From assembly GCF_000376845.1 (NCBI RefSeq), contig NZ_AQXY01000029.1, positions 186,001 through 250,000 of the forward strand: DNA of 64,000 nt, written 5' to 3'. Shown here in pieces: positions 44,945-53,613 of the stretch. Below the pieces are notes generated by a model. That model was not told the origin of the DNA. It made no database searches and saw only the letters and a list, made by a program, of their open reading frames with translations. The stretch comes from Thioalkalivibrio sp. ALE14 (GTDB taxonomy: Bacteria; Pseudomonadota; Gammaproteobacteria; Ectothiorhodospirales; Ectothiorhodospiraceae). The stretch's first letter is position 1; every line of letters starts with the position of its first letter. The position numbers and the translations under genes are program-made.

Positions 44945-45805
44945 ATGGATTCCTCCCAGGAGCTGCTCGATCACTTGAGCCGCAACAGCTCGCCGTACCA
45001 GGATCCGCTCACGCGGATTCGCTGGGATGCGCTGTCGTCGGAGGACTACTGGATCCCGGAAGAGGCCATCTCGCTGTTCGGCACCCCGGAATACTCGGCG
45101 CTGTCCGGCGAACAGAAACGTCGCCTGTCGCAGTACGAATTCCTCTACTTCATCAGCGGCGCGCTGTGGCTGGAAGGCCTGTTCATGGAGCGCATCTCGC
45201 GCATCTCCATGCATTCGACCGGCCGTCTGGACCGGCTGAACTACCGCCTGCACGAACTGCGCGAAGAGGCCGGGCACAGCCTGATGTTCATCGAGTTCAT
45301 GCGCCGCAGTGGCCTGGACCTGCCGGAGAAACGGTTCCCGAAGCCCCGGCTCGCCACCCTGGTCGGCCGCTTTGCCCCGTTCGAGTCTTCGGTCTTCTGG
45401 ATTGCGGTGATGATCGGCGAAGAGGTCCCGGACCGGATGAACCGCCTGATCCACCAGCGCCGCGACCAGATCAGCCCCACGGTGCATGACGTGGTGACCA
45501 CCCACATGATCGACGAGGCGCGCCACATGGCGCATGCCCGCGATACCCTCGAAAGCTACCTGGAAACCCTTCCAGCCTGGCAGAAGGCGACCTACCGCCC
45601 GTTGATGCGCCGCGTATTCCGGCAGTTCGTGCACGCCTTCTACTACCCCACGGCGGACATCTACCAGCTCGCGGGCCTGCCTGCGGGCCCGAATTATCGC
45701 CGCCTTGCCCGCGACAACCCTCGCCGTGCCGACTTCATCGACACCTGTGTTGATCCGGCCCTGCAGATCCTCCGCGCCCAGGGGCTGGTACTGAACTGGC
45801 GCTAG
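44945..45805 (+). CDS. AurF-like diiron oxygenase family protein
   Basis: A 286-residue, all-helical protein with the ferritin-like/AurF diiron ligand pattern: ExxH in REEAGHSLMF, then GEEVPDRM, and IDEARHMAHA with a further ExxxH. AurF itself oxidises p-aminobenzoate, but most bacterial relatives are uncharacterised. No antibiotic biosynthesis genes are nearby, so the substrate is unknown. The gene stands 49 nt before mltF on the same strand; the functional link, if any, is unclear. Confidence 0.8.
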   Translation: MDSSQELLDHLSRNSSPYQDPLTRIRWDALSSEDYWIPEEAISLFGTPEYSALSGEQKRRLSQYEFLYFISGALWLEGLFMERISRISMHSTGRLDRLNYRLHELREEAGHSLMFIEFMRRSGLDLPEKRFPKPRLATLVGRFAPFESSVFWIAVMIGEEVPDRMNRLIHQRRDQISPTVHDVVTTHMIDEARHMAHARDTLESYLETLPAWQKATYRPLMRRVFRQFVHAFYYPTADIYQLAGLPAGPNYRRLARDNPRRADFIDTCVDPALQILRAQGLVLNWR

Positions 45806-45854
45806 GAACGTCGCACAGGTCCCGTTCCCACGCTGCCCGCACGGCCGATTGGGT

Positions 45855-47420
45855 ATGATCGAGCCCATGGCCCCGCACCTCCACCTCCGCCCCCCGAGTA
45901 CCACCTGGCGCCAGATCGAGCTGGGCATCTTCATCGTTCTGCTGGTCATGATCGGCCTGCGCGTGTGGTTCCAGCCACCCTCCGCCCTGGAGCAACTGAC
46001 GTTCCGCGAGGAACTCCAGGTGGTCCTGGTCGATAACCCCCTGGGGCGTTCCGAACTGGCGGCCACCAACGGCCATGACCAGCTGGAACTGGACCTGCTG
46101 CACGGCTTCGCCCGAGAACTGGGTACCCGCATCCGCGTGACTCGCGTGGAAACAGCGGACGAGGCCCACCGGCGCTTGCGCGAGCAGCGCGTGGACCTGG
46201 CCGCCGGACTTCTGGTGGATCCCGCCGATCCGGCCATCAAGACGGGCCCGGAGATCCTCGCCGTCGAACAGGTTCTTGCCTTCTGGCGCAGTAATGAATC
46301 CACCCGCGCCCTGTCCTCCCTCGCCGAACTGCCCGCCGGTGCCCGCCTGGGGCTCACCGCGCAGTCGCCCCTGCCCGAGCGCCTGAAGGCCCATCTAGCC
46401 CATGCCGAAGCGGCCAGGCAGCACGGTTCCGGCGCGTCAGTGCGACCGGAAACCGACCAACCGGACGCGGAACCCTTCGAAACGCTGGGGTACGTGCCGC
46501 GGGACCCGCCAGTCGAACTGGTACCAATGGGGACCGCCGAGGCGCTGCGCCAGGCGCTGGCCGCGGGCGAGATCGACTACGCCCTGATGAACTCGCTGGA
46601 ATTCGGTCGTCTGCGCCGCCTGCATCCCGAACTGCGCACCGCGTATGGATTCGAACACGGGGCGGCCGTCACCTGGCTCTTCCCGTCGGGCTTCGATCAG
46701 AGCCTGATCGAAGCGACGGAGAACTACATCAACCGCCTGCGCGAAAACCGCGATCTGGAGCTGATGATCGACCGTTATCTGGGGCATCTGGAGATCCATG
46801 ACCTGGTGGACGCCCTGACCTTCGCCCAGCGGGTGGAGAACCGCCTGGACCGCTTTCGCGACCTGTTCGAACGCGCCGGCGAGGAATACGGACTGGACTG
46901 GCGATTCATTGCCGCGGTGGCCTACCAGGAATCCCACTGGAATGCGGACGCCATCTCGCCGACCGGGGTCCGAGGACTGATGATGCTAACCCAGAATACC
47001 GCGTCCGGGCTGGGCGTCGAGGACCGCACCGATCCTGCATCCAGCGTGGATGGCGGCACCCGCTATCTGCTGGATTTGCGCGAACGCCTGCCCGATCGCA
47101 TCCCGGAACCCGACCGTACCTGGATGACCCTGGCCGCCTACAACGTGGGACTGGGACACCTCCATGATGCCCGCCGCCTAGCCGACGCCCACGGCGACGA
47201 CCCCGACCGCTGGCTCGACGTGATGCACTGGCTACCCCGGCTGGCCGAACCGGAATGGTACGAACAGACCCGCTACGGCTACGCTCGGGGCTGGGAGCCG
47301 GTGGTCTATGTGCAGAACATCCGCAGCTATTACGACAAGTTGATCCAGCGCTTCCCCGAAAGCGGCGACCATCTTCCGCCACCGCCCGAACTCTATCGCC
47401 GCGTCCCGTTAACCCTGTAG
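45855..47420 (+). CDS. mltF: Membrane-bound lytic transglycosylase F
   Basis: A 521-residue protein. An N-terminal signal anchor (IFIVLLVMIGLRVWF) is followed by a solute-binding-like regulatory domain (about residues 50-300) and a C-terminal SLT lysozyme-like domain with the catalytic Glu in AVAYQESHWN and the motif GVRGLMMLTQ. It cleaves peptidoglycan to 1,6-anhydromuropeptides at the outer face of the inner membrane or periplasm. An ATG at 45867 is an alternative start. E. coli MltF is a lipoprotein; no lipobox Cys is seen here. Confidence 0.92.
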   Translation: MIEPMAPHLHLRPPSTTWRQIELGIFIVLLVMIGLRVWFQPPSALEQLTFREELQVVLVDNPLGRSELAATNGHDQLELDLLHGFARELGTRIRVTRVETADEAHRRLREQRVDLAAGLLVDPADPAIKTGPEILAVEQVLAFWRSNESTRALSSLAELPAGARLGLTAQSPLPERLKAHLAHAEAARQHGSGASVRPETDQPDAEPFETLGYVPRDPPVELVPMGTAEALRQALAAGEIDYALMNSLEFGRLRRLHPELRTAYGFEHGAAVTWLFPSGFDQSLIEATENYINRLRENRDLELMIDRYLGHLEIHDLVDALTFAQRVENRLDRFRDLFERAGEEYGLDWRFIAAVAYQESHWNADAISPTGVRGLMMLTQNTASGLGVEDRTDPASSVDGGTRYLLDLRERLPDRIPEPDRTWMTLAAYNVGLGHLHDARRLADAHGDDPDRWLDVMHWLPRLAEPEWYEQTRYGYARGWEPVVYVQNIRSYYDKLIQRFPESGDHLPPPPELYRRVPLTL

Positions 47421-47565
47421 GCCGGCGTTGATGCATCGGGTCGCAGGCCGCCCCGGACGGGTGGTCACTCTCTCGCACCTCTGAATATGGCCCGTCACGG
47501 GAATCAATTGGATCAATATCGGAGCCTGGCGCGTCTCTTTTTGAAACCCATCCCACAAGGTTTCA

Positions 47566-48870
47566 ATGGTCCGCTGTTTTGCCATCCTGTTTGTCGCCCT
47601 GGTCCCACTGCTTTCGAGCCCATTTATCGCTCTGGCGCAGGACGACGGCGTGTCGGCAGGCGCCGTGGATGCAGCCGCCCCGATCGAAGCCGGCGGCGCC
47701 GAGATCCCGGTGGAACGCTATCGCGCCGACGGCGACGCCGTGCTGGTGTGGTTCCCCTCCGAACACGGCCTGCGTGACGGTCATCGGGAACAGGCCCTGG
47801 CGCTGCAGGCCGTCGGGGTAGAGGTCTGGCTGGCCGATCCGTTCACCGGCCACTTCCTGCCGGAGGCGGCGTCGAGCTTTGACGACATGCCCACCGCCAC
47901 GGTGGTGGACCTGATCGAGGCGGCGCACGCCGACACCGGCCGACCGGTGTTCGCGTTCGGGCATGACCGCGCCCTGCCCTGGCTGCTCACCGGGCTCTAT
48001 CAGTGGCAGCAGACCCACCCCGATGCGGATCACCTGGCCGGCCTCCTGATGGCCAGTCCCTTCCTGCATACCGGAGTGGATACCGAAGCCACCGAACTCC
48101 AGCCCATCGTCGGGCTGACCAACCTGCCGGTGTACATCCTGCAACCCGTCCAGTCGCCCCAGCACCAGCAGCTCGGCCGGGTACGCGCCGCGCTCGCCGA
48201 GGGCGGCAGCACCGTGGGCGCCCGCCTGCTCCCGGACATCCGCGACCGCTTCTTCTTCCGCCCGGACGCCACCGAGGGCGAACGGCAGGCAAGCGAGACC
48301 TTCCACCACGAAATCGTCTTCGGCATGGACCTGCTGTCACGCCTGCCGCGCCAGAGGATACCGGCCGTCGCCGATGCCGACGCGGACCTGGCCGTGCGCA
48401 CTCCCAGCGGCAGCGACGCGCAACTCAACACCCTGAACGAACCGGTGGCCGCCCCGGCGCTGGAGCGTCCCGACCTCGCCGGCGACTTCCACCGCCTCGA
48501 GGACTACCGGGGCGAGGTGGTGCTGATCAACTTCTGGGCCAGCTGGTGCCCGCCCTGCGTACACGAGATGCCCTCCATGCAACTTCTGGAAGACGAGCTG
48601 CGCGAGGAGGGCTTCCGCATCCTGGCGGTGAATCTCGGCGAGGACGAGGACACCATCCGCCGGTTCATCGAGGAGGAGGTCCAGACGGAGTTCACCATCC
48701 TCCTCGATCCGGAACAGGACTCGCTCGACGACTGGCGTGCCATGGCCTACCCGACCAGCTACGTCGTCGACCGCGAGGGCCGCCTGCGCTATTACCTGTT
48801 CGGCGCCATCGAGTGGACCGAACCCGGCGTGATCGACCAGATCCGCGAACTCCTTGGCGAGGACGCCTAG
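47566..48870 (+). CDS. Periplasmic two-domain protein: degenerate alpha/beta-hydrolase-like domain + TlpA-type thioredoxin domain
   Basis: A 434-residue exported protein with signal peptide MVRCFAILFVALVPLLSSPF. Residues about 35-290 resemble an alpha/beta-hydrolase core, but where GxSxG is expected there is AFGHDRAL, so the nucleophile appears lost. From about residue 295 there is a TlpA/ResA-like domain with redox motif WCPPC in NFWASWCPPCVHEMPSM. It should act in periplasmic disulfide reduction or cytochrome/sulfur redox. A paralogue with the same two-domain layout lies at 56273-57849 and is broken by a MITE. A periplasmic rhodanese follows 126 nt downstream. Confidence 0.83.
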   Translation: MVRCFAILFVALVPLLSSPFIALAQDDGVSAGAVDAAAPIEAGGAEIPVERYRADGDAVLVWFPSEHGLRDGHREQALALQAVGVEVWLADPFTGHFLPEAASSFDDMPTATVVDLIEAAHADTGRPVFAFGHDRALPWLLTGLYQWQQTHPDADHLAGLLMASPFLHTGVDTEATELQPIVGLTNLPVYILQPVQSPQHQQLGRVRAALAEGGSTVGARLLPDIRDRFFFRPDATEGERQASETFHHEIVFGMDLLSRLPRQRIPAVADADADLAVRTPSGSDAQLNTLNEPVAAPALERPDLAGDFHRLEDYRGEVVLINFWASWCPPCVHEMPSMQLLEDELREEGFRILAVNLGEDEDTIRRFIEEEVQTEFTILLDPEQDSLDDWRAMAYPTSYVVDREGRLRYYLFGAIEWTEPGVIDQIRELLGEDA

Positions 48871-48996
48871 CGAGCGGCAGCCGGCAAACACTCACCAAAC
48901 CGCTCCTGCGAGCCCTTCCGGCTGTGCGGTCTTGCGTGCGGTCACGGCCGGCCCGGCCTATCTTCAGGATACGGGGGACGACGACCGGAGACGGCC

Positions 48997-49671
48997 ATGA
49001 AGACACCTCGGAATACGCGAACCGCCGTATACCCACTACTCGCGATTGCGGGCCTGCTCCTGGCCACACCGGCCTTCGCGGAGGTGGAGGTGGGCATCAC
49101 TACGGACATGAGCGAGTTCGAGGTACGCCACGGTGACGAGCGCGTGACGGTGTCCCGGGATCAGGACACCTTCGCCACGATCGACCTTGACTACGCCCAG
49201 ATCGCGCGCCCCTGCCCGCCCTTCTGCATCCAGCCAATGAGCCTGGGTCGCGGCATCGAGACGCTCGGCGAGCTTGAGTTCATCGACTACCTGAAGCAGA
49301 CCACCGAGCGCGACGACCTGTTGATCATCGATTCGCGCACCCCGCGGGAATACCGCCGCGGCACCATCCCCGGCGCCATCAACATCCCCTGGGACCGCCT
49401 GCACTTTGCCTCCGGAGCCGACCCGGACGATGTACGGAATGTACTGGTCGACGAGTTCGGGGTGATCTTCGACGGCGACTTCTACGACTTCAGCAACGCG
49501 AAGACCCTGGTGCTGTTTTGCAATGGTCCCTGGTGCGGGCAGTCCCCCACCAACATTCGCACCCTGACCAACCTCGGCTACCCGGCCGAACGCATCAAGT
49601 GGTACCGCGGCGGCATGCAGATGTGGCACGCCTTCGGCCTGACTACCGTCGAAGGCACGCCCCACGACTAG
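48997..49671 (+). CDS. Periplasmic rhodanese-like protein with extra cysteines
   Basis: A 224-residue exported protein (signal peptide ending ATPAFAEVE). The rhodanese domain (about residues 85-215) has IIDSRTPREYRRGTIPGAIN and an active loop LFCNGPWCGQSPTN carrying two cysteines, reminiscent of CXXCW-type rhodanese relatives. A further CPPFC pair lies in the N-terminal part (residues about 72-76). Sulfur transfer or thiol-disulfide exchange in the periplasm is likely. Pairing with the upstream TlpA fusion suggests a reductase/sulfurtransferase couple; this is an inference from proximity. Confidence 0.85.
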   Translation: MKTPRNTRTAVYPLLAIAGLLLATPAFAEVEVGITTDMSEFEVRHGDERVTVSRDQDTFATIDLDYAQIARPCPPFCIQPMSLGRGIETLGELEFIDYLKQTTERDDLLIIDSRTPREYRRGTIPGAINIPWDRLHFASGADPDDVRNVLVDEFGVIFDGDFYDFSNAKTLVLFCNGPWCGQSPTNIRTLTNLGYPAERIKWYRGGMQMWHAFGLTTVEGTPHD

Positions 49672-49736
49672 CCGACCCCATCCACCCCGTCATTGCCTAC
49701 GCCGCGACCGGCGGGCCGTCTGGCAACCCCGACCGG

Positions 49737-50279
49737 TCAACCGTAGCGGCGTTCACCGTCCGGATCCGCTGGATCAGCGTCATCGGATTCACCGGCGCCA
49801 CTCTCGAGTTCGGGAGGCGCCCCCGGAGCCACACACTGGACATCGATGATCCGCGCGGCTTCATCAAAATGAACCGTCACGATATTCGCCGTCGCGATCG
49901 TCTCGGCCGCCAGACGATCGATGCCGAAATGCCGGGCGAGCTCCTCAGTCCCGACCGGGTCCGGGGCATGTCGCCGTTCCTTGTTGTGGAAGCGGAACCA
50001 GTTGTAACCGGCCCAACCAATAAAGATCACGCCCGCCGAGAAAATGGCGAGGCCGTACACCTGGATCGCACGCAACGTGCCCATGGGGTCATCCAGAATA
50101 TGGCGTTCGAACAACTCGACGCCCAGGGCCCACCCGATCAACGCGATCAGGGGCATAAACAAGTAGATCCAGATACCCCAACCCACGATACTGATCAACT
50201 GACCCACATAGCGCTTTCCACTCGGCTCCAGGTCCGAGCGGTCGATCACCCTGGGAACACGCGGCCGCAAGTGCTTCAT
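49737..50279 (-). CDS. pgaD: PgaD, poly-beta-1,6-GlcNAc synthase accessory protein
   Basis: A 180-residue protein with two membrane helices (IVGWGIWIYLFMPLIALIG and AIFSAGVIFIGWAGYNWF). The context at the end of pgaABC and the overall PgaD pattern (IDRSDLEP near the start) support the call. In E. coli, PgaC and PgaD together bind c-di-GMP to activate PNAG synthesis. The C-terminal tail of about 60 residues is acidic. It begins 4 nt after the pgaC stop. Confidence 0.85.
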   Translation of the reverse strand: MKHLRPRVPRVIDRSDLEPSGKRYVGQLISIVGWGIWIYLFMPLIALIGWALGVELFERHILDDPMGTLRAIQVYGLAIFSAGVIFIGWAGYNWFRFHNKERRHAPDPVGTEELARHFGIDRLAAETIATANIVTVHFDEAARIIDVQCVAPGAPPELESGAGESDDADPADPDGERRYG

Positions 50280-50283
50280 GGGT

Positions 50284-51546
50284 TCATTTTTCCGGCGGCC
50301 GCAACCCGCGATCCGGGCTGATCCATCGAGCACGCTCCCCGGAACGCTTGAGGAGGGCGCGCGGAACGGCCGCGACCGTGGTCGCCATCGACAATAGCCA
50401 GAACGCCAGCGGATACCAGATCACCCAGAAGTAATTGCGAAAGAATCGGCGGTCAGATTCGTAGCGGCGGTCGATCATCAAGCTGACAGAGAACTGTACT
50501 AGCGCCGTCAGCCCGAGAATCACGCCCGCCCATTGCGGCAACAACCCCGGCTGGATCCAGCCTTCCGGAAGCTCGATCACCAGGCCCAGGAAAGCCACCA
50601 GAATGATGGCAAACATCACATAGGCCCAGACGATACTGGCCACGTACTCGAGCGCTACACCCCACAATCGCCGCTTGGGCCAATGGAACAGGCTGGTACC
50701 GTGGCGAAGGATCGTTTCCACCCCGCCTTGAGCCCAGCGCAGGCGCTGGCGCCAGAGGCCCCTCAGGGTCTCCGGCATGTAAATGTATGAAAGTGCATTG
50801 GGCTCGTATCGGATGTCCCAGTGATCCAGCTGCAGGCGCCAGGAAATATCAATATCTTCGGTGACCATGTCACTGCTCCAGTACCCGACACGATCGAGCG
50901 CCGTACGGCGAAAGCCCGCGATCACGCCCGAGACAGTGAATATGCGCCCGTACACCCGCTGCGCGCGCTTGATCAGTCCGATGGTGGCCGAAAACTCCCC
51001 CACCTGGAGCTTGCCAAGCAGGCTGCTGCGATTAACGATCCGCGGATTCCCGGTAACGGCGCCCACTCGGGGACCCGAGGTCAGGTGGAACATCATCCAG
51101 GCGACGGCGTTCGGATGCAGCAGCGCGTCGCCATCGATGCAGATCAGGAAGTCGTGCTTCGCCGCCAGTGCTCCGGTCCGCAGGGCCACGGCCTTGCCCT
51201 GATTCGTGGCCAGATGCACCACGCGCAGGCGGGGATACTCGTGGGTCAGTTGTTCGAGGATCTCGGGGCTAGCGTCGCTACTGCCATCATTGACGGCAAT
51301 GATCTCGAAGTCGTGGTATTCGCTGGCATGGGCGTAATGGATGGTGTCGCGAATCACCTCGGCCTCGTTGAAGCAAGGGATGATGATGCTGCACGAAGCC
51401 GGATTGCCGCTGTCGATCGGATGATCCGGATCGGTCTTGTTACGACCTTCCCAATGGAGGTAATACCAGACGCCCCCGATGATCCAGACCCACGCCATGA
51501 TCAGCGGATAGAAGAAGGCAAAGTTCATCAGGGCGTTGAAGGTCAT
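50284..51546 (-). CDS. pgaC: Poly-beta-1,6-N-acetyl-D-glucosamine synthase PgaC
   Basis: A GT2-family processive glycosyltransferase of 420 residues that polymerises UDP-GlcNAc and extrudes the chain. The catalytic motifs AVNDGSSD, CIDGDALL, TEDIDISW and QRLRWAQGG are all present, with N- and C-terminal membrane helices. It is the third gene of pgaABCD. Activity is expected to depend on PgaD and c-di-GMP. Confidence 0.96.
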   Translation of the reverse strand: MTFNALMNFAFFYPLIMAWVWIIGGVWYYLHWEGRNKTDPDHPIDSGNPASCSIIIPCFNEAEVIRDTIHYAHASEYHDFEIIAVNDGSSDASPEILEQLTHEYPRLRVVHLATNQGKAVALRTGALAAKHDFLICIDGDALLHPNAVAWMMFHLTSGPRVGAVTGNPRIVNRSSLLGKLQVGEFSATIGLIKRAQRVYGRIFTVSGVIAGFRRTALDRVGYWSSDMVTEDIDISWRLQLDHWDIRYEPNALSYIYMPETLRGLWRQRLRWAQGGVETILRHGTSLFHWPKRRLWGVALEYVASIVWAYVMFAIILVAFLGLVIELPEGWIQPGLLPQWAGVILGLTALVQFSVSLMIDRRYESDRRFFRNYFWVIWYPLAFWLLSMATTVAAVPRALLKRSGERARWISPDRGLRPPEK

Positions 51547-51558
51547 GCCAGGAGGCTC

Positions 51559-53613
51559 CTATCGCGCATGAGGGAAGGCATTCAGCGACATGCCTTCGAA
51601 CGTTGGGCCAAACTCCGGCTGATTCCGAAGGAAATCGTCCGGGTAGTACCCGAAATTCAGCACCCCGCGCCGCACAAGCTGTTCCATCCAGTCGCGCAGG
51701 AGCGTCGCCTCCAGCCAGCGGCCTTCGCCGCGCCAGTCACGCGCCTGCAACTCGAACACTACGTCCTCGAAGCCCCCGACCTGCTCCTCCACAGCATCCG
51801 CGAGTCGGGCCAGCCAGACATCCGGCGGAAGCTCGGTCCCATCCAGCCAGGGCATGGCCATGATGGCCACCTCGTCGTACGCCTCAACGGCAGCGGGCAG
51901 CGCCTGGGCGAACCGGGCCTCGGCTTCCGGGTCGAGAATTACTCGCGCATACAGGTTGCGTGCGGTGCGAAAATCGAGCGACAGGTTGGTAAAGGTGCGC
52001 AGTCGGCCGATCACCTCGTCCCCGAAATCGATCAGGGCCTGGGTCTTCTCCTCCGGTCTCAGGATGCATTCCGCAAGCGGGCGGTCCGTTCCGGGCCAGC
52101 GCGCCGCGTCCTGACAGGCGGCCAGATCCTCGTCGGCGGCCAGGTAAGCGTCGTCGTGGATCAGCACGCCGGCAATACCGCTCGCCGCCATGCCGAGGTC
52201 CTCGTAGATATCCCCAACAATCTCCAGCGACCGGGGAAGGAACGGGCTCAGGCGGCGATAGTCACGATCGGCCGGCACAGGATCGCCTTCCGGGCCGGGC
52301 CGCTGAACTGACAGTTCGGCGTGGAGATCCTGATCGGGCAAATCGAAGGCGAGCAACGGCATCCAGGCATACACGCGCACCCCGGCTCGCGTCCGGAGCT
52401 GCCAGGCGACGCGATTGAACAAATCTGCGCGCATGGGCAGATGCCGGTTCGGGAAATACAGGGCATCCGCGTTGCCATCACCGTTCGGGTCGGCGAAGGC
52501 CTGCAGGTAGACCGTGCGGACCTGCATGCGCTGGATGCGGTCCAGGAGCACACCAAGATTGCGATTGGCCTGTTCCGGATCAGGATCGTAGACGTAATCC
52601 AGGTCGACATGGATCACCCGCTGGGGCTGCGGTGATGCGGCCCGCCTCGCGGACTCGGGGCGTACACTCTGTGCGATCTCGACCGGCCGTGGATCTTCGC
52701 TGATCAGCAGCCGATTGAAGCGCGATTGTTCGGGGTGGTTGACCGGCTCCGCACCCAGCGAGATCGACCAGAGCATTCCGGCCTCGCTCGCGAGCGCGTC
52801 CACCTCCTGACTGTGCGCGCCGTACGGCCAGACGATGGCCCGCGGTGCCACACCCACCATCGCCTCCAGCAAGGCACTGCTGGCCCTCATGTCATCGAGA
52901 ATTCGCTGGCGAAACGCGTCGTGATCCTCGTAACGGCCGTGTTCCGGGTCATAACGCCGCGTAATGGCTGCTGGCTGCTCGTTACCCTGCGGATTGGCCA
53001 GGATTCCGCGATGCAGATCGTGACTGTGGCTGGCGAATTCCACCAGTCCCGATGCCTGCATCTCGCGCAGCTCGGACAGCGCCAAAAACCCCTCGGCCCC
53101 GAGCGGTGCCTCGTTGTACTGGACGGTCCCTGGCGGGGCTTGGTCCGCAGCCACCCCGGGACCCGAGCCATCGGCGAAGGTCTCGGGATTGTAGGTCACA
53201 TCCTCGCCGGCCCAGACCGTCTCCAGCCAGCCGGTCTGCAGCGCGACCAGCGCGGGGTATTCATAGGCCTGCAACAACGGGAACACGTGGCTGTAAACAC
53301 TGGCCAGGCCGTCGTCGAAGGTCAGCAGAACGGCATTGGCCGGCAGTGGTTCCCGCCCCTCGCGGGCATCCAGAATCTGCTGCAACGAAACCGGCTGCCA
53401 GCCATGCCGCTGCATCCAGTCAAACCATTCCACCAGACGCCGCGTGCTGACGGCGTACGGATCCGGGTCCCTTCCCGGAACCACGTCGTCGCGCACATCG
53501 TGATAGGACAGCGCCAGGAAGTGCCCCTCCGGGATGGTGAAGGCCTCCTGCGCATGCACCGGGCCATGCCCTATACCCGCAAGCATCAGCAGGATCATGA
53601 AAAGCCGTTGCAT
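51559..53613 (-). CDS. pgaB: PNAG N-deacetylase PgaB
   Basis: Partially deacetylates PNAG for export and cleaves the deacetylated polymer. It has 684 residues: a signal peptide (MQRLFMILLMLAGIGHG), an N-terminal polysaccharide deacetylase domain with ALSYHDVRDD and LLTFDDGLASVYSHV, then a C-terminal GH153-like domain from about residue 325 (VIHVDLDYVYDPDPEQ; IHDDAYLA). Unlike E. coli PgaB, no lipobox cysteine is visible, so it may be soluble in the periplasm. Its ATG overlaps the pgaA stop (TGATG). Confidence 0.95.
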   Translation of the reverse strand: MQRLFMILLMLAGIGHGPVHAQEAFTIPEGHFLALSYHDVRDDVVPGRDPDPYAVSTRRLVEWFDWMQRHGWQPVSLQQILDAREGREPLPANAVLLTFDDGLASVYSHVFPLLQAYEYPALVALQTGWLETVWAGEDVTYNPETFADGSGPGVAADQAPPGTVQYNEAPLGAEGFLALSELREMQASGLVEFASHSHDLHRGILANPQGNEQPAAITRRYDPEHGRYEDHDAFRQRILDDMRASSALLEAMVGVAPRAIVWPYGAHSQEVDALASEAGMLWSISLGAEPVNHPEQSRFNRLLISEDPRPVEIAQSVRPESARRAASPQPQRVIHVDLDYVYDPDPEQANRNLGVLLDRIQRMQVRTVYLQAFADPNGDGNADALYFPNRHLPMRADLFNRVAWQLRTRAGVRVYAWMPLLAFDLPDQDLHAELSVQRPGPEGDPVPADRDYRRLSPFLPRSLEIVGDIYEDLGMAASGIAGVLIHDDAYLAADEDLAACQDAARWPGTDRPLAECILRPEEKTQALIDFGDEVIGRLRTFTNLSLDFRTARNLYARVILDPEAEARFAQALPAAVEAYDEVAIMAMPWLDGTELPPDVWLARLADAVEEQVGGFEDVVFELQARDWRGEGRWLEATLLRDWMEQLVRRGVLNFGYYPDDFLRNQPEFGPTFEGMSLNAFPHAR

